DNA of 12,607 nucleotides from Candidatus Sediminicultor secundus (GTDB lineage: Bacteria; Atribacterota; JS1; SB-45; 34-128): the NCBI GenBank assembly GCA_002849045.2, contig NCRO01000009.1, positions 1 to 12,607 on the forward strand, written 5' to 3'. Below, in pieces: positions 1 to 8,099 of this stretch. Numbering within the stretch: the first letter of the stretch is position 1; each line of letters begins with the position of its first letter. Under the pieces are notes generated by a model. That model saw only the letters and a list, made by a program, of their open reading frames with translations. It searched no databases and was not told the DNA's origin. Made by a program: the position numbers and the translations under genes.

Positions 1-111
1 CCGGTGTAGTTAACATCAAAATCCCCGGAGTTAAGGAAGTGGTAAAATCAACATGTGTAGGCAGCAGACAAAACCATCCGTTTTCTGCTTCTGCCGTTAC
101 TTTTTTGACTT
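1..111. repeat. Inverted copy of 791-901 (fold-back contig end)
   Basis: Bases 1-111 are the reverse complement of 791-901, inside atpC, with one mismatch (G at 57 where the copy predicts T, from A845). The match stops at 111, and from 112 the sequence continues as sense-strand atpD. The segment therefore reads antisense to atpC and then flips into atpD with no spacer. A reading frame that opens at 39 crosses the joint, but its first 24 residues are antisense atpC and are not part of beta. A short inverted piece joined to a nearby locus is the typical form of a multiple-displacement-amplification or assembly chimera. A natural inverted duplication is possible but less likely, because it would have destroyed atpD. 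Confidence 0.93.
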
Positions 112-749
112 TCCAGGCCGGGGCCGAGGTTTCCGGTCTTTTAGGCGAATTACCTTCTCGGGTAGGGTATCAACCCACCTTGGCAAGTGAGATTGCTGAC
201 CTTGAGGAAAGGATTTGTAATTCCCCCACCGGGTCCATCACCTCAATTCAGGCGGTTTATGTACCGGCTGATGATTTTACTGACCCGGCAGCAGTTCATA
301 CTTTTAGTCATCTTTCTGCTTCAGTGGTGCTTTCCCGACAGCGGTCCAGCCAAGGTTTGTATCCAGCTGTGGACCCCTTAAAATCTGCCTCTAATATGCT
401 TACACCGACGGTTGTTGGTCAAAGGCATTACCAGATAGCCCGGGAGGTTAAGCAGACCTTATCTGAATATGAGGAATTAAAGGATATTATAGCCATGCTG
501 GGTTTGGAGGAATTATCAAAGGAAGACCAGAGAACGGTCAATCGTGCCCGGCGCCTGGAAAAGTTTTTGACCCAGCCCTTTGTCACCACAGAACAGTTTA
601 CCGGCAATAAGGGCCGCCGGGTTAGTTTGGCTGAATCATTAGAAGGATGCGAGAAAATCTTAAATGATGAGTTTGCCAGTTATCCTGAGCAATCACTTTA
701 TATGATTGGTTCGATAGAAGAAGCTAAAGAAGAAACTAAAAATGATTGA
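112..749 (+). CDS. atpD: N-type F1Fo-ATPase subunit beta, C-terminal part (5' end missing)
   Basis: This is the C-terminal part of the catalytic beta subunit, about 212 residues of a protein that is usually about 460-470. The authentic sequence begins at about the [11 protein letters not shown] segment and includes the conserved [34 protein letters not shown] and [10 protein letters not shown] stretches. The C-terminal lever motif (DELSEED in E. coli) appears as LEELSKED. The P-loop, Walker B and the rest of the nucleotide-binding half are absent because the contig flips at 111. No start codon is visible; the ATG at 39 lies in the inverted segment and is not the start. The stop (747-749) overlaps the atpC start at 742, so the two are translationally coupled. 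Having beta first, followed by epsilon, AtpQ and AtpR, is the N-ATPase order. The family call is firm. Confidence 0.95.
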
Positions 750-1134
750 TTTGAAGATATTGTTACCGGATAAGACATTTTTAAAAAGGGAAGTCAAAAA
801 AGTAACGGCAGAAGCAGAAAACGGATGGTTTTGTCTGCTGCCTAAACATGTTGATTTTACCACTTCCTTAACTCCGGGGATTTTGATGTTAACTACACCG
901 GAGGGGAAAGATGTTTTTTTGGCCATCGATGAAGGAATCCTGGTTAAATATGGAGAAAAAGTAATTATTTCGACCAGGAATGCGATAGAAGGAGAGGATT
1001 TGGGGGAATTAAAAGATAGAGTGGAAGAGATATTTATAAAGACAGACGAGAGAGAAAAAGATGCCCAAACAGCTTTGAGTAAATTAGAAGCAGATTTTGT
1101 AAGAAGTTTTTTAAATTTGGAGGCACATGAATAA
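742..1134 (+). CDS. atpC: N-type F1Fo-ATPase subunit epsilon
   Basis: This 130-residue protein matches the epsilon subunit of the F1 central stalk, which rotates with gamma and the c ring. The N-terminal half (about 1-85) is the beta-sandwich domain, with [10 protein letters not shown] at the start and the conserved [12 protein letters not shown](T)TSLTPG block around residues 28-46. The C-terminal half is helical and charged. It starts within the last codons of atpD (8-nt overlap) and itself overlaps atpQ by 8 nt, so it sits in a tightly coupled operon. Bases 791-901 of this gene recur inverted at the left end of the window. Epsilon directly after beta and ahead of the Fo genes is typical of N-ATPases; in standard operons epsilon closes the cluster. 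Confidence 0.93.
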   Translation: MIDLKILLPDKTFLKREVKKVTAEAENGWFCLLPKHVDFTTSLTPGILMLTTPEGKDVFLAIDEGILVKYGEKVIISTRNAIEGEDLGELKDRVEEIFIKTDEREKDAQTALSKLEADFVRSFLNLEAHE

Positions 1135-1450
1135 TAAGGAGAATCCAAAAGATATAAAGCATAGCTTTATAAAGAAAATTGAGAAAAAAGAGAAACGAAA
1201 ATTAAGGGCTCAAAGGAAAAAAGATCAGGCTATCTGGTTTGGCCTGGGCTTGTTTGGGGTTATTGGCTGGTCAGTGATGGTCCCTACCTTGATTGGAATT
1301 GCTTTTGGTATTTGGGCTGACAGGAGATGGCCGGGCACTATTTCCTGGACTTTGACTTTTCTCTTTGCGGGGATTATTCTTGGATGCTTGAATGCCTGGT
1401 ACTGGGTAGAGAAAGAAAGAAAAGAAATTGAAGAGGAAAATAAAGAATGA
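1127..1450 (+). CDS. atpQ: N-ATPase membrane protein AtpQ (AtpZ/AtpI-like)
   Basis: This 107-residue protein has a very basic N-terminus (residues 1-34, rich in Lys/Arg) and two predicted membrane helices at about 36-60 and 72-93. Between and around them are Gly/Trp-rich stretches including GIAFGIWADRRWP, SWTLTFLFAGIILGC and NAWYWVEKE, which match the AtpQ family found in N-ATPase operons and its relatives AtpZ/AtpI. A role in rotor assembly or cation supply to Fo has been suggested for such proteins but cannot be shown here. The start at 1127 has a GGAGG three bases upstream and lies inside the atpC end; the stop overlaps the atpR start as ATGA. Position between epsilon and AtpR is diagnostic. 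Confidence 0.88.
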   Translation: MNNKENPKDIKHSFIKKIEKKEKRKLRAQRKKDQAIWFGLGLFGVIGWSVMVPTLIGIAFGIWADRRWPGTISWTLTFLFAGIILGCLNAWYWVEKERKEIEEENKE

Positions 1451-1728
1451 ATATTAACATTTACAGCTTATTGTATTTGTTGATTGGTCTGGGATTAGGG
1501 CTATTTTATTTCGGCGGGTTATGGCTGACCATCAAAAATATGAATCAAGCTCGTTCACCGATTGTATTAACCCTGGGAAGTTTTATTATAAGAACCGGTG
1601 CCGTTTTTTTGGTATTAATCTATGTTGCCCGTCAGGGGGAGTGGGAAAATATTTTAATCCTGCTGGCTGGTTTTATTGTTAGTCGTATTTTTTTAAGCAG
1701 AATGATTGGGAAACGAAAAAAAGGTTAA
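1447..1728 (+). CDS. atpR: N-ATPase membrane protein AtpR
   Basis: This 93-residue protein has three predicted membrane helices (about 5-27, 38-60 and 66-85). It carries the AtpR pattern: a GLGLFYFGGLWLT stretch in helix 1, an arginine within helix 2 (FIIRTGAVF) and another at the end of helix 3 (GFIVSRIF). AtpR occurs only in N-ATPase operons. Its intramembrane arginines have led to the proposal that it contacts the acidic c subunits during ring assembly; this is family knowledge, not visible here. The gene starts by a 4-nt ATGA overlap with atpQ and is followed by a 36-nt gap before atpB that contains the GGGAG ribosome site of atpB. Confidence 0.88.
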   Translation: MNINIYSLLYLLIGLGLGLFYFGGLWLTIKNMNQARSPIVLTLGSFIIRTGAVFLVLIYVARQGEWENILILLAGFIVSRIFLSRMIGKRKKG

Positions 1729-1764
1729 AGCAATAATATTTAAATACAGGATAGGGAGTTAGAA

Positions 1765-2478
1765 ATGGAAATAAGTCCGGATGCAATTATTATATTTCAG
1801 TGGAATGGCATCCATATCAATGCCACCATATTTTTTACCTGGGTGGTTATGGTGCTATTGATTTTTATCAGCTGGATGGCCACAAAAAATTTAACTATTG
1901 GGCCTAAAATCGGTCGTTGGCAAAATTTTTTGGAGGTTATTATTGGCTACATTCGGCAGCAGGTGAAAGAAATTACCCAGCAGAATCCGGATCCCTTCAT
2001 TCCCTTTTTGGGAACCCTGTTTTTGTTTATTTCAATATCCAGCATGCTAACCATTATACCCGGTTATCAACCCCCGACAGGTTCATTATCCACCACCAGT
2101 GCGCTGGCTATTTGCGTTTTTTTTGCCATACCCATTTTTGGAATTGCAAAAAAGGGGATGTGGGGCTATTTTAAACATTATCTGGAACCTTCTATATTTA
2201 TGATGCCTTTTAATATTATCGGAGATTTTTCCCGTATTCTGGCACTGGCGGTCAGGTTATTTGGGAATATGATGAGTGGTACATTGATAGTGGCGGTTTT
2301 ATTTATAATCACCCCTTTGTTTGTACCCATTGTTATGCAGGTTTTAGGATTATTAATTGGTCAAATACAGGCTTATATCTTTACCGTGCTGGCAACGGTT
2401 TATATTGCTTCAGCAACACGTATAGAAAGTAAGCCGGAACAGATAGATCAAAAAGAAGGGAGTAAGGAAGATGAGTAG
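1765..2478 (+). CDS. atpB: N-type F1Fo-ATPase subunit a
   Basis: This 237-residue integral membrane stator protein forms the ion half-channels next to the c ring. Several hydrophobic helices are evident. The essential arginine is R164 in LAVRLFGNMMSG (residues 161-172), and the last helix contains the conserved GQIQAYIFTVLATVYIASA segment (199-217). The N-terminus is short, as in N-ATPase a subunits. A GGGAG about six bases before the ATG supports the start. The stop overlaps the atpE start by 8 nt, linking synthesis of the stator and rotor parts of the channel. The C-terminus is unusually acidic/polar (about residues 222-237, ESKPEQIDQKEGSKEDE). The identification is firm. Confidence 0.95.
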   Translation: MEISPDAIIIFQWNGIHINATIFFTWVVMVLLIFISWMATKNLTIGPKIGRWQNFLEVIIGYIRQQVKEITQQNPDPFIPFLGTLFLFISISSMLTIIPGYQPPTGSLSTTSALAICVFFAIPIFGIAKKGMWGYFKHYLEPSIFMMPFNIIGDFSRILALAVRLFGNMMSGTLIVAVLFIITPLFVPIVMQVLGLLIGQIQAYIFTVLATVYIASATRIESKPEQIDQKEGSKEDE

Positions 2479-2740
2479 TATTGATATTATCGGTGCAGTT
2501 TCCATTATTACTGCGGGACTTACCATTGCGATTGGCTCGATTGGACCCGCCATAGGAGAAGGGATGGCCTTAGCCCGGGCGTTGGGAGCGATTGCCCAAC
2601 AGCCGGATGAGGCAAATACGATTACCAGAACATTGTTTGTGGGGTTGGCTATGGTTGAATCGACCGCTATCTATTGTTTGGTTATTTCAGTCATTCTTAT
2701 TTTTGCCAATCCTTTTTGGAATTATGTTTTAGCTCAGTAG
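2471..2740 (+). CDS. atpE: N-type F1Fo-ATPase subunit c, with Na+-type ligands
   Basis: This 89-residue hairpin proteolipid has two membrane helices (about 5-40 and 53-80) joined by the polar loop AQQPDEANT. Helix 2 carries the ion-binding carboxylate E63 in MVESTAIYCL, followed by S64, T65 and Y68, the same set as E65-S66-T67-Y70 of the Ilyobacter tartaricus Na+ ring. In helix 1 the position of the Ilyobacter Q32 is a second glutamate, E30, in PAIGEGMALARALG. Two carboxylates plus the S/T/Y set is the usual N-ATPase c pattern and predicts Na+ binding, although rings with two carboxylates can also use H+. AAGGAAG precedes the ATG, which lies inside the atpB end. The ion choice is inferred from residues only. 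Confidence 0.95.
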   Translation: MSSIDIIGAVSIITAGLTIAIGSIGPAIGEGMALARALGAIAQQPDEANTITRTLFVGLAMVESTAIYCLVISVILIFANPFWNYVLAQ

Positions 2741-2749
2741 GGGGTTAAT

Positions 2750-3547
2750 ATGCTTATAGATTCATTTACCGTTATTGCCCAAATTATTAATTTTTTAATC
2801 CTGATCTATCTCTTGAAACGATTTTTGTTTAATCGGATTATCAAGATTATGGATGACAGGGAAATGCAAATCACCGATCGTATGCAAGATGCTGATGCAG
2901 CCAAAGAGGAAGCTCAGAAAGAATTGGAAGAACAGCGCAGGATAAGGGAAGAACTGCAGGAAAAATGGAATGAGATGCTTGCTCAGGCCAAGAAGGATGC
3001 CCAAAAGAAGCGGGAAGAATTGGTGAAGGATGCCAGAAAAAAAATTGATGAAGAGCAAAAAAATTGGAGTGAGGCCATATTAAAACAACGAACTGCTTTT
3101 TTAAGGGACCTTCGTCATTTATCCTGTGAACAGGTTTGCCAGATTAGTAGAAAGGTGTTATCTGATTTGGCCGGTGAAAAATTAGAAAATCAACTGATTG
3201 AAAATTTCTTAGTCCAGTTGGGGAAGTTAACCAAAAAGGAAAAAGCTGATTTTGTCCGCTTTATTAATAAGGATGAGCAGAAGATATGGGTAAATAGTAG
3301 TTTTCGGCTTACCAAAGAAAAAGAATCTGAGGTCAGGAAAACCTTGGAAGATATTATTGGCGATAAAGTTGAAATTAATTTTAAGATTTCTCCTGACTTG
3401 ATTTGTGGTATTGAAACTCGAACAGAGGGTAAGAAAATTTCCTGGAATATTGAAAACTACCTGGATGGACTGGAGGAGCAGCTCAAGAAAGCTTTCACTG
3501 AAATCAGTTTTCAAGAATTGGATGTTGAAAAAAAGAAAACTAAGTGA
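2750..3547 (+). CDS. atpF: N-type F1Fo-ATPase subunit b with delta-like C-terminus
   Basis: This 265-residue peripheral stalk protein is much longer than an ordinary b subunit (about 160). It has one N-terminal membrane helix (about 5-27), a highly charged coiled coil (about 35-115) and a C-terminal region from about 118 onward. The segment [32 protein letters not shown] (about 213-244) resembles the last beta strands and helix of subunit delta (OSCP). No separate atpH (delta) gene lies between atpF and atpA, so this protein probably does both jobs, as in other N-ATPases. The start at 2750 follows a GGGGG run. A 49-nt gap separates it from atpA. An ATG at 3405 in another frame near its 3' end would extend atpA into this gene and is rejected. 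Confidence 0.92.
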   Translation: MLIDSFTVIAQIINFLILIYLLKRFLFNRIIKIMDDREMQITDRMQDADAAKEEAQKELEEQRRIREELQEKWNEMLAQAKKDAQKKREELVKDARKKIDEEQKNWSEAILKQRTAFLRDLRHLSCEQVCQISRKVLSDLAGEKLENQLIENFLVQLGKLTKKEKADFVRFINKDEQKIWVNSSFRLTKEKESEVRKTLEDIIGDKVEINFKISPDLICGIETRTEGKKISWNIENYLDGLEEQLKKAFTEISFQELDVEKKKTK

Positions 3548-3596
3548 TTTGGATAGATTAAATAGATTAAGATGTAATTTTAATGTGAGGGTATTA

Positions 3597-5054
3597 ATGG
3601 ATAATCCAACAAAAGAGATAAGCACTTTATCTTTAAAAGAAAATTTAAAGACTACTTTTTCCAACATGAATCGCGTTGTCAAACAACAGGAAGCATCTTT
3701 ATATGTGGAGGAAATTGGGATAGTATCTGCGGTAGGTAAAGATATCGTCACCGCAAAAGGGTTACCGGAGGTAAAGGCAGGGGAAATCGTTATTTTTAAA
3801 GACCGTCAGCGGGGAATGGTCTTTAATCTGGAACCGGGCAAGGTAGATATTATTCTTCTTGATGATGCGAAAGGGATCAAAGCCGGAGATGAAGTGAGGA
3901 GAACAAATCAGGTAATGGATGTCCCGGTTGGCGAATCATTGCTGGGAAGGGTCATTGACCCGGTGAGCCGTCCCCTGGACAATTTAGGGGCAATCAGAAC
4001 GATGGAGAGATATCCCATTGAACGTGAATCTCCTCCCATTATGGATAGAGCCCCGGTATATGTTCCTTTGCAGACAGGTATTTTAGTAATCGATGCCCTG
4101 GTGCCGATTGGCCGGGGACAGCGGGAGCTTATCCTGGGAGATCGGCAGACCGGGAAAACAGCGATTGCCGTGGATACCATACTTAATCAAAAAGATAAAG
4201 GGGTTATCTGTATTTATTGTGCTATCGGTCAAAAGATGTCTTCCCTGGCCAGGGTAGTTGCTCAACTTAAAAAGTCAGGAGCTATGGAATATTCCATTGT
4301 CATGATCGCATCAGGAGAAGATACGCCCGGCTTGAATTATATTGCCCCTTATGCGGCGACCAGTATCGGTGAATATTTTATGGAAAAAGGAAAAGATGTT
4401 TTAGTTATATACGATGATTTAACTCATCATGCCCGCTCTTACCGTGAGCTGTCATTATTATTAAGACGGCCGCCTGCCCGGGAAGCATATCCCGGAGATA
4501 TTTTTTATATCCATTCCCGCCTTTTAGAAAGAGCGACTCATCTGAAGAAAGAGAAGGGTGGCGGTTCTTTGACTGCTTTGCCCATTATCGAAACCCAGGC
4601 TCAGAATTTATCAGCTTACATCCCTACCAATCTTATTTCCATTACCGATGGTCAAATTTATCTTTCTCCTCAATTATTCCAGGGCGGGCTTTTACCTGCC
4701 GTTGATGTAGGGAAGTCAGTATCCCGGGTAGGAGGAAAAACACAATTAACTTCCTATCAAGAGGTGGTGGGCAGCCTGCGTTTAACTTATTCACAGTTTC
4801 AAGAGTTAGAAATCTTTTCCCGGTTTGGGACCCAGTTAGATGAGAATACCATAAAAATCCTGGAAAGAGGAAAAAGAATAAGAGAAATCTTAAAACAGAA
4901 TCAATATGCACCTTACTCCGTGATGGAACAGATTGTAATCCTGCTTATGGTTAATCAGGGGTTATGGGATGAGGTTTCGGTTGAAGATATTGGAAAAAAG
5001 ATAGTAGAGATAAAAAAGAATTTGAATTTGATACCGGAGAATTTAGCAATATAG
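3597..5054 (+). CDS. atpA: N-type F1Fo-ATPase subunit alpha, 3' end replaced at a junction
   Basis: This is the non-catalytic nucleotide-binding alpha subunit, 485 residues as it reads here. It shows the P-loop GDRQTGKT (181-188), the [15 protein letters not shown] segment (271-285), [15 protein letters not shown] (290-304) and the conserved arginine R377 in [10 protein letters not shown]. The start at 3597 is chosen because GAGGG lies five bases upstream and the protein then begins like other alphas; the longer in-frame start at 3405 would overlap atpF by 143 nt. From about residue 475 (position about 5020) the reading frame enters sequence that is antisense to rbsB, so the last 8-11 residues and the stop at 5052-5054 are not native. 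Some tens of C-terminal residues are missing, as is the expected atpG (gamma). Confidence 0.94.
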   Translation: MDNPTKEISTLSLKENLKTTFSNMNRVVKQQEASLYVEEIGIVSAVGKDIVTAKGLPEVKAGEIVIFKDRQRGMVFNLEPGKVDIILLDDAKGIKAGDEVRRTNQVMDVPVGESLLGRVIDPVSRPLDNLGAIRTMERYPIERESPPIMDRAPVYVPLQTGILVIDALVPIGRGQRELILGDRQTGKTAIAVDTILNQKDKGVICIYCAIGQKMSSLARVVAQLKKSGAMEYSIVMIASGEDTPGLNYIAPYAATSIGEYFMEKGKDVLVIYDDLTHHARSYRELSLLLRRPPAREAYPGDIFYIHSRLLERATHLKKEKGGGSLTALPIIETQAQNLSAYIPTNLISITDGQIYLSPQLFQGGLLPAVDVGKSVSRVGGKTQLTSYQEVVGSLRLTYSQFQELEIFSRFGTQLDENTIKILERGKRIREILKQNQYAPYSVMEQIVILLMVNQGLWDEVSVEDIGKKIVEIKKNLNLIPENLAI

Positions 5055-5557
5055 GTGTCAAAACCCTGGCCTCTCTCTCGGGCAGCAGATGAACCAGCAA
5101 TTCCTTCTAATTCTACCACGATACCCTTTTCTCCTAATTGCTTTACCAGGTAGGCTGCAGCCATCTCTCCGCCTTTGACATTATCGGAAGCAATATACAG
5201 AGCTACAACTCCACCGCTGACACTACGGTCAATGGTTAAAACAGGAATACCAGCTTTATTTGCATCTTCTACTGCGGGGACTAAAGCATCGGCATCAGTA
5301 GGATTTAAGAGAATGACATCAACTTTTTTCTGAATCAAGTCTTCCATATCAGATACCTGTTTAGCCGGGTCATCCTGAGCGTCCATCACTACTAAATCCA
5401 CATCAAGGACTTTTGCCTGCTCTATGGCACCATCCCTTAAGGTTACAAAGAAAGGATTATTCAGAGTAGAGACCGATAATCCGATAGTCATACTACTCGC
5501 AAAAGCAGAAACTCCTAAAATTGCTACCAAACAAAGTGCAAGTAATAACTTTTTCAT
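4955..5557 (-). CDS. rbsB: Ribose ABC transporter substrate-binding protein, N-terminal part
   Basis: This is a periplasmic or exported D-ribose-binding protein, cut off at its 3' end. Residues 1-20 are a signal peptide ([20 protein letters not shown], likely cleavage after AFA). Domain I follows, with [12 protein letters not shown] (26-37), the DAQDDPAKQ segment (59-67) and [29 protein letters not shown] (83-111). The domain crossover and start of domain II include [18 protein letters not shown] (149-166). Authentic sequence ends near residue 177 (about 5027); residues about 178-200 are the antisense of atpA. The family is usually about 290-310 residues, so roughly 40% is missing. An AGGAGG lies just upstream of the ATG. 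The 96-nt gap after rbsC is the only sizeable one in the operon and may allow separate, higher rbsB expression (inference). Confidence 0.93.
   Translation of the reverse strand: MKKLLLALCLVAILGVSAFASSMTIGLSVSTLNNPFFVTLRDGAIEQAKVLDVDLVVMDAQDDPAKQVSDMEDLIQKKVDVILLNPTDADALVPAVEDANKAGIPVLTIDRSVSGGVVALYIASDNVKGGEMAAAYLVKQLGEKGIVVELEGIAGSSAARERGQGFDTYIAKFSGIKFKFFFISTIFFPISSTETSSHNP
5020..5040. other. Tail-to-tail junction between truncated atpA and truncated rbsB
   Basis: The alpha protein on the + strand loses family resemblance after about [12 protein letters not shown] (to about 5024-5030). RbsB on the - strand is normal through [19 protein letters not shown] (down to about 5027) and then translates the antisense of atpA. 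Both genes are therefore cut within the same few bases, converge on each other and lose their 3' ends, with no spacer, repeat or mobile element between. This is what a chimeric join looks like. The exact breakpoint cannot be placed better than about 10-20 bases without reference sequences. Confidence 0.85.
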
Positions 5558-5653
5558 TTAAAGTACCTCCTTATTATTTTTAAAAATATTTTAAAACTAA
5601 CTTACAAAGATTCTTTTCTATATTTCTCCACCCCCTTTTTTTTTGGTAATTTC

Positions 5654-6586
5654 TCATTTCTTACCACTTTGAGCTACTGTCACAGCTATTAGTATGACTA
5701 TGCCTTTTACCACCTGCTGGTAAAAGGAGGAAACATTAAGCATATTTAATCCATTATTCAGGATACCCATAATAAAAGCTCCAACCAGAGTACCCCACAG
5801 TTCCCCTTCTCCTCCAAAAAGATTAGTTCCACCCAAGACTACAGCTGCAATAGCATCTAACTCATAACCCACACCAGCTGTTGGTTGGGCAGAATTAAGC
5901 CGGGAAGCCAAAACCATTCCAGTCAATCCGGAAAGAAAACCACTAATAGCAAAGGTAGAAATAATAACATTACCTACTTTTATTCCTGATGCTCGGGCAG
6001 CATTAATATTGCCACCGGTGGCGTAGACATAACGACCAAAACGGGTTAATTTTAAAATAATATATGCTAATATAAATATAATGAACATCAAAATTATAGG
6101 GAAAGGAACGTTTCCTATGTATCCTCTTCCTAAAAAGGCAAAAGAAGAAGGTAAACCAGTAATCGGGCGTCCACCGGTATAAACCAGGGTTCCTCCCCGA
6201 GCTATAGCCATCATGGCTAGAGTTGCGATAAAGGCAGGTATCTTTAATTTAGTAATTACTATTCCATTAAAGGCCCCTAAAGCAGTTCCCAGAGCCAGGC
6301 CAGCAAGAATGCCAAAAAATATTCCCCCGTTTTGCATTACTCCTGCTCCTACCGCCCCGGAGAAAGCTAAAACAGAACCTACGGAGAGATCTATGCCAGC
6401 TCCAAGAATCACAAAGGACATACCCACAGCCAGAAAAGCAACAATAGAAGTCTGTCTCATTACAATAAGCATATTTGATATAGCGAAAAATCGCTCGGAT
6501 AAAACAGAAAATCCGGTAATTAATCCGATTAAACCGATTAATATTCCATATCGCCGTATCATATCTGTAAACTGTAAATTTTTCAT
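5654..6586 (-). CDS. rbsC: Ribose ABC transporter permease
   Basis: This 310-residue membrane permease of the RbsC/BPD_transp_2 family has about eight to ten hydrophobic helices. Family motifs visible include GAGIDLSVGSVLAFSGA (62-78), the cytoplasmic coupling loop GGNINAARASGI (191-202), which contacts the ATPase, and AAVVLGGTNLFGGEG (247-261). The C-terminus NNGLNMLNVSSFYQQVVKGIVIL resembles E. coli RbsC closely. The ATG at 6586 is chosen because AAGGTG lies seven bases upstream and leaves a 1-nt gap after the rbsA stop; an in-frame TTG at 6613 would add nine residues inside rbsA and is less likely. It works with RbsA and RbsB as the high-affinity ribose importer. Confidence 0.95.
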   Translation of the reverse strand: MKNLQFTDMIRRYGILIGLIGLITGFSVLSERFFAISNMLIVMRQTSIVAFLAVGMSFVILGAGIDLSVGSVLAFSGAVGAGVMQNGGIFFGILAGLALGTALGAFNGIVITKLKIPAFIATLAMMAIARGGTLVYTGGRPITGLPSSFAFLGRGYIGNVPFPIILMFIIFILAYIILKLTRFGRYVYATGGNINAARASGIKVGNVIISTFAISGFLSGLTGMVLASRLNSAQPTAGVGYELDAIAAVVLGGTNLFGGEGELWGTLVGAFIMGILNNGLNMLNVSSFYQQVVKGIVILIAVTVAQSGKK

Positions 6587-6587
6587 A

Positions 6588-8099
6588 TTAAGACACCTTT
6601 TTTCTGGTGGCAAATTTTAAAATATCTTCTTCTGTTGAATTCTCCGGATCTAATTCTGTAGTAACTCTTCCTTCGCTCATTACTAAAACTCGATGAGCAA
6701 TTCCTAATATTTCTGAAAACTCAGAAGAGATAAAGATTATTCCCATCCCTCTTTGGGCGAGAGTATTAACAATATTATAAATTTCTAATTTAGCTCCTAC
6801 ATCTATCCCTCTGGTGGGTTCATTCATAATCAAAATCTTAGGCCTGGTGAGCAACCATTTACCAACCACCACCTTCTGTTGATTACCTCCGCTTAAAGAC
6901 TCTACTTTCTGGGAAAAGGAAGCAAAACGAATAGATAATTCCTTCTGTGCTTCTTTAGCCTTCAACAATTCTCTCTTCAAGTCAATAAAATATTTTTTAG
7001 CAATATCCCAATAAAGTGCTGGAAGAGTAAGATTTTCTAATACGCTTCTAACAATGACCAATCCCAATTTCCTTCGGTCTTCCGGTAGTAAAGCCAGACC
7101 GTGTTTAATGGCTTCAAAAGGGGAATTTATATTTACTTTTTCTCCTTCTATATATAACTCTCCTGTATCTAAATGGTTTAGACCAAAGATAGCCAGAGCT
7201 ACCTCCGAAAGACCAGAGCCTACCAGACCAGCCAGACCAAGAATTTCTCCTTCTTTAAGTTGAAAAGAGACATCTGAAAATTGTCTTTCTTTATTTATTT
7301 TTTTTACTTCAAAAATTACCTTACTTTCTTCTTTCTGTTTGGCCTTAGGGGGAAAGATAAACTCTAAAGAACGACCGACCATATTATTAATCACCTGATT
7401 ACGGTCAATCTGAGCTACCGGTTTAGTCAAGATTAATTCTCCATCCCGCAGAATACTTACTTTATCAGCTATCTCGAATATCTCTTCTAAGCGGTGAGAG
7501 ATAAAAAGCGTGGTAACCCCCTTGGCTTTTAGCCCCCGAATTACTTCAAAGAGACGGCCGGTTTCTTCTAAAGTTAAGGCAGCAGTAGGTTCATCCATAA
7601 TAATTATTTTAGAATTTAAAGATAAGGCTTTAGCAATCTCTACCACTTGCTTCTGGGCAACAGTTAAATCTCCTATCTTTAAGTGGGAATCTAAATGAAA
7701 CATCTTCAGGGAATCTAAAATTTCCTCGGTCTGTTTATACATTAAGTTACTATCCATAAAGGGTAAATGTCCTCTGGTTAATTCCCGACCTAAAAAGATA
7801 TTTTGGGCTATATCTAAAGTAGAAACTAAACTAAATTCCTGATGAATTAAACTAATTCCATAACTATAGCCGTCAGAAGGAGAATTAATTTGAGCTTCCT
7901 GGCCAAATACTTTGATAATCCCGGCATCACGGAGCAATTCCCCTACAGCTATCTTCATCAAAGTTGATTTGCCAGCCCCGTTTTCTCCTACAATTGCATG
8001 AACATCAGCTTTCTTTATCTGAATACTGACTTCTTTTAAAGCCTGCACTCCGGGAAAACTTTTAGAAATATTAATAAATTCTAAGGCTAAATCATTCAA
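6588..8099 (-). CDS. rbsA: Ribose ABC transporter double ATP-binding subunit
   Basis: This 503-residue protein has two fused ABC domains, as usual for sugar importers of the RbsA/MglA type. Domain 1 has Walker A GENGAGKST (38-46), signature LTVAQ (145-149), Walker B IIIMDEPTAAL (165-175) and the switch His in FISHR (199-203). Domain 2 has the degenerate Walker A GLVGSGLSE (291-299, no lysine, normal for this family), signature LSGGNQQKV (402-410) and a Walker B reading ILIMNEPTRGID, where the usual Asp is Asn (N426). The start is TTG at 8099, supported by AGGAG seven bases upstream and by a 4-nt overlap (TTGA) with the rbsD stop; the first in-frame ATG lies beyond the Walker A motif. It provides ATP-driven transport energy. 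Confidence 0.95.
   Translation of the reverse strand: MNDLALEFINISKSFPGVQALKEVSIQIKKADVHAIVGENGAGKSTLMKIAVGELLRDAGIIKVFGQEAQINSPSDGYSYGISLIHQEFSLVSTLDIAQNIFLGRELTRGHLPFMDSNLMYKQTEEILDSLKMFHLDSHLKIGDLTVAQKQVVEIAKALSLNSKIIIMDEPTAALTLEETGRLFEVIRGLKAKGVTTLFISHRLEEIFEIADKVSILRDGELILTKPVAQIDRNQVINNMVGRSLEFIFPPKAKQKEESKVIFEVKKINKERQFSDVSFQLKEGEILGLAGLVGSGLSEVALAIFGLNHLDTGELYIEGEKVNINSPFEAIKHGLALLPEDRRKLGLVIVRSVLENLTLPALYWDIAKKYFIDLKRELLKAKEAQKELSIRFASFSQKVESLSGGNQQKVVVGKWLLTRPKILIMNEPTRGIDVGAKLEIYNIVNTLAQRGMGIIFISSEFSEILGIAHRVLVMSEGRVTTELDPENSTEEDILKFATRKKVS

Noticed and set aside
39..110. ATG at 39 as the start of the beta subunit
   Set aside because: Its first 24 residues are antisense atpC from the inverted segment; beta sequence begins only at about 112.
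693..1148. 151-codon open frame on the - strand
   Set aside because: It is the antisense of atpC/atpD end, with no ribosome site or family resemblance.
3405..3596. Longer alpha subunit starting at 3405
   Set aside because: It would overlap atpF by 143 nt and add 64 residues not found in alpha; the ATG at 3597 has a ribosome site.
3227..3751. 174-codon open frame on the - strand
   Set aside because: It is antisense to atpF and atpA, both clearly real.
4955..5024. Last 23 residues of the RbsB reading frame as a novel tail
   Set aside because: They are the antisense of atpA past the junction, not protein sequence under selection.
6587..6613. TTG start for rbsC inside rbsA
   Set aside because: The ATG at 6586 has a well-spaced ribosome site and fits the family N-terminus.
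6213..6620. 135-codon + strand frame opposite rbsC
   Set aside because: It is a mirror of rbsC codons; no ribosome site and low-complexity composition.
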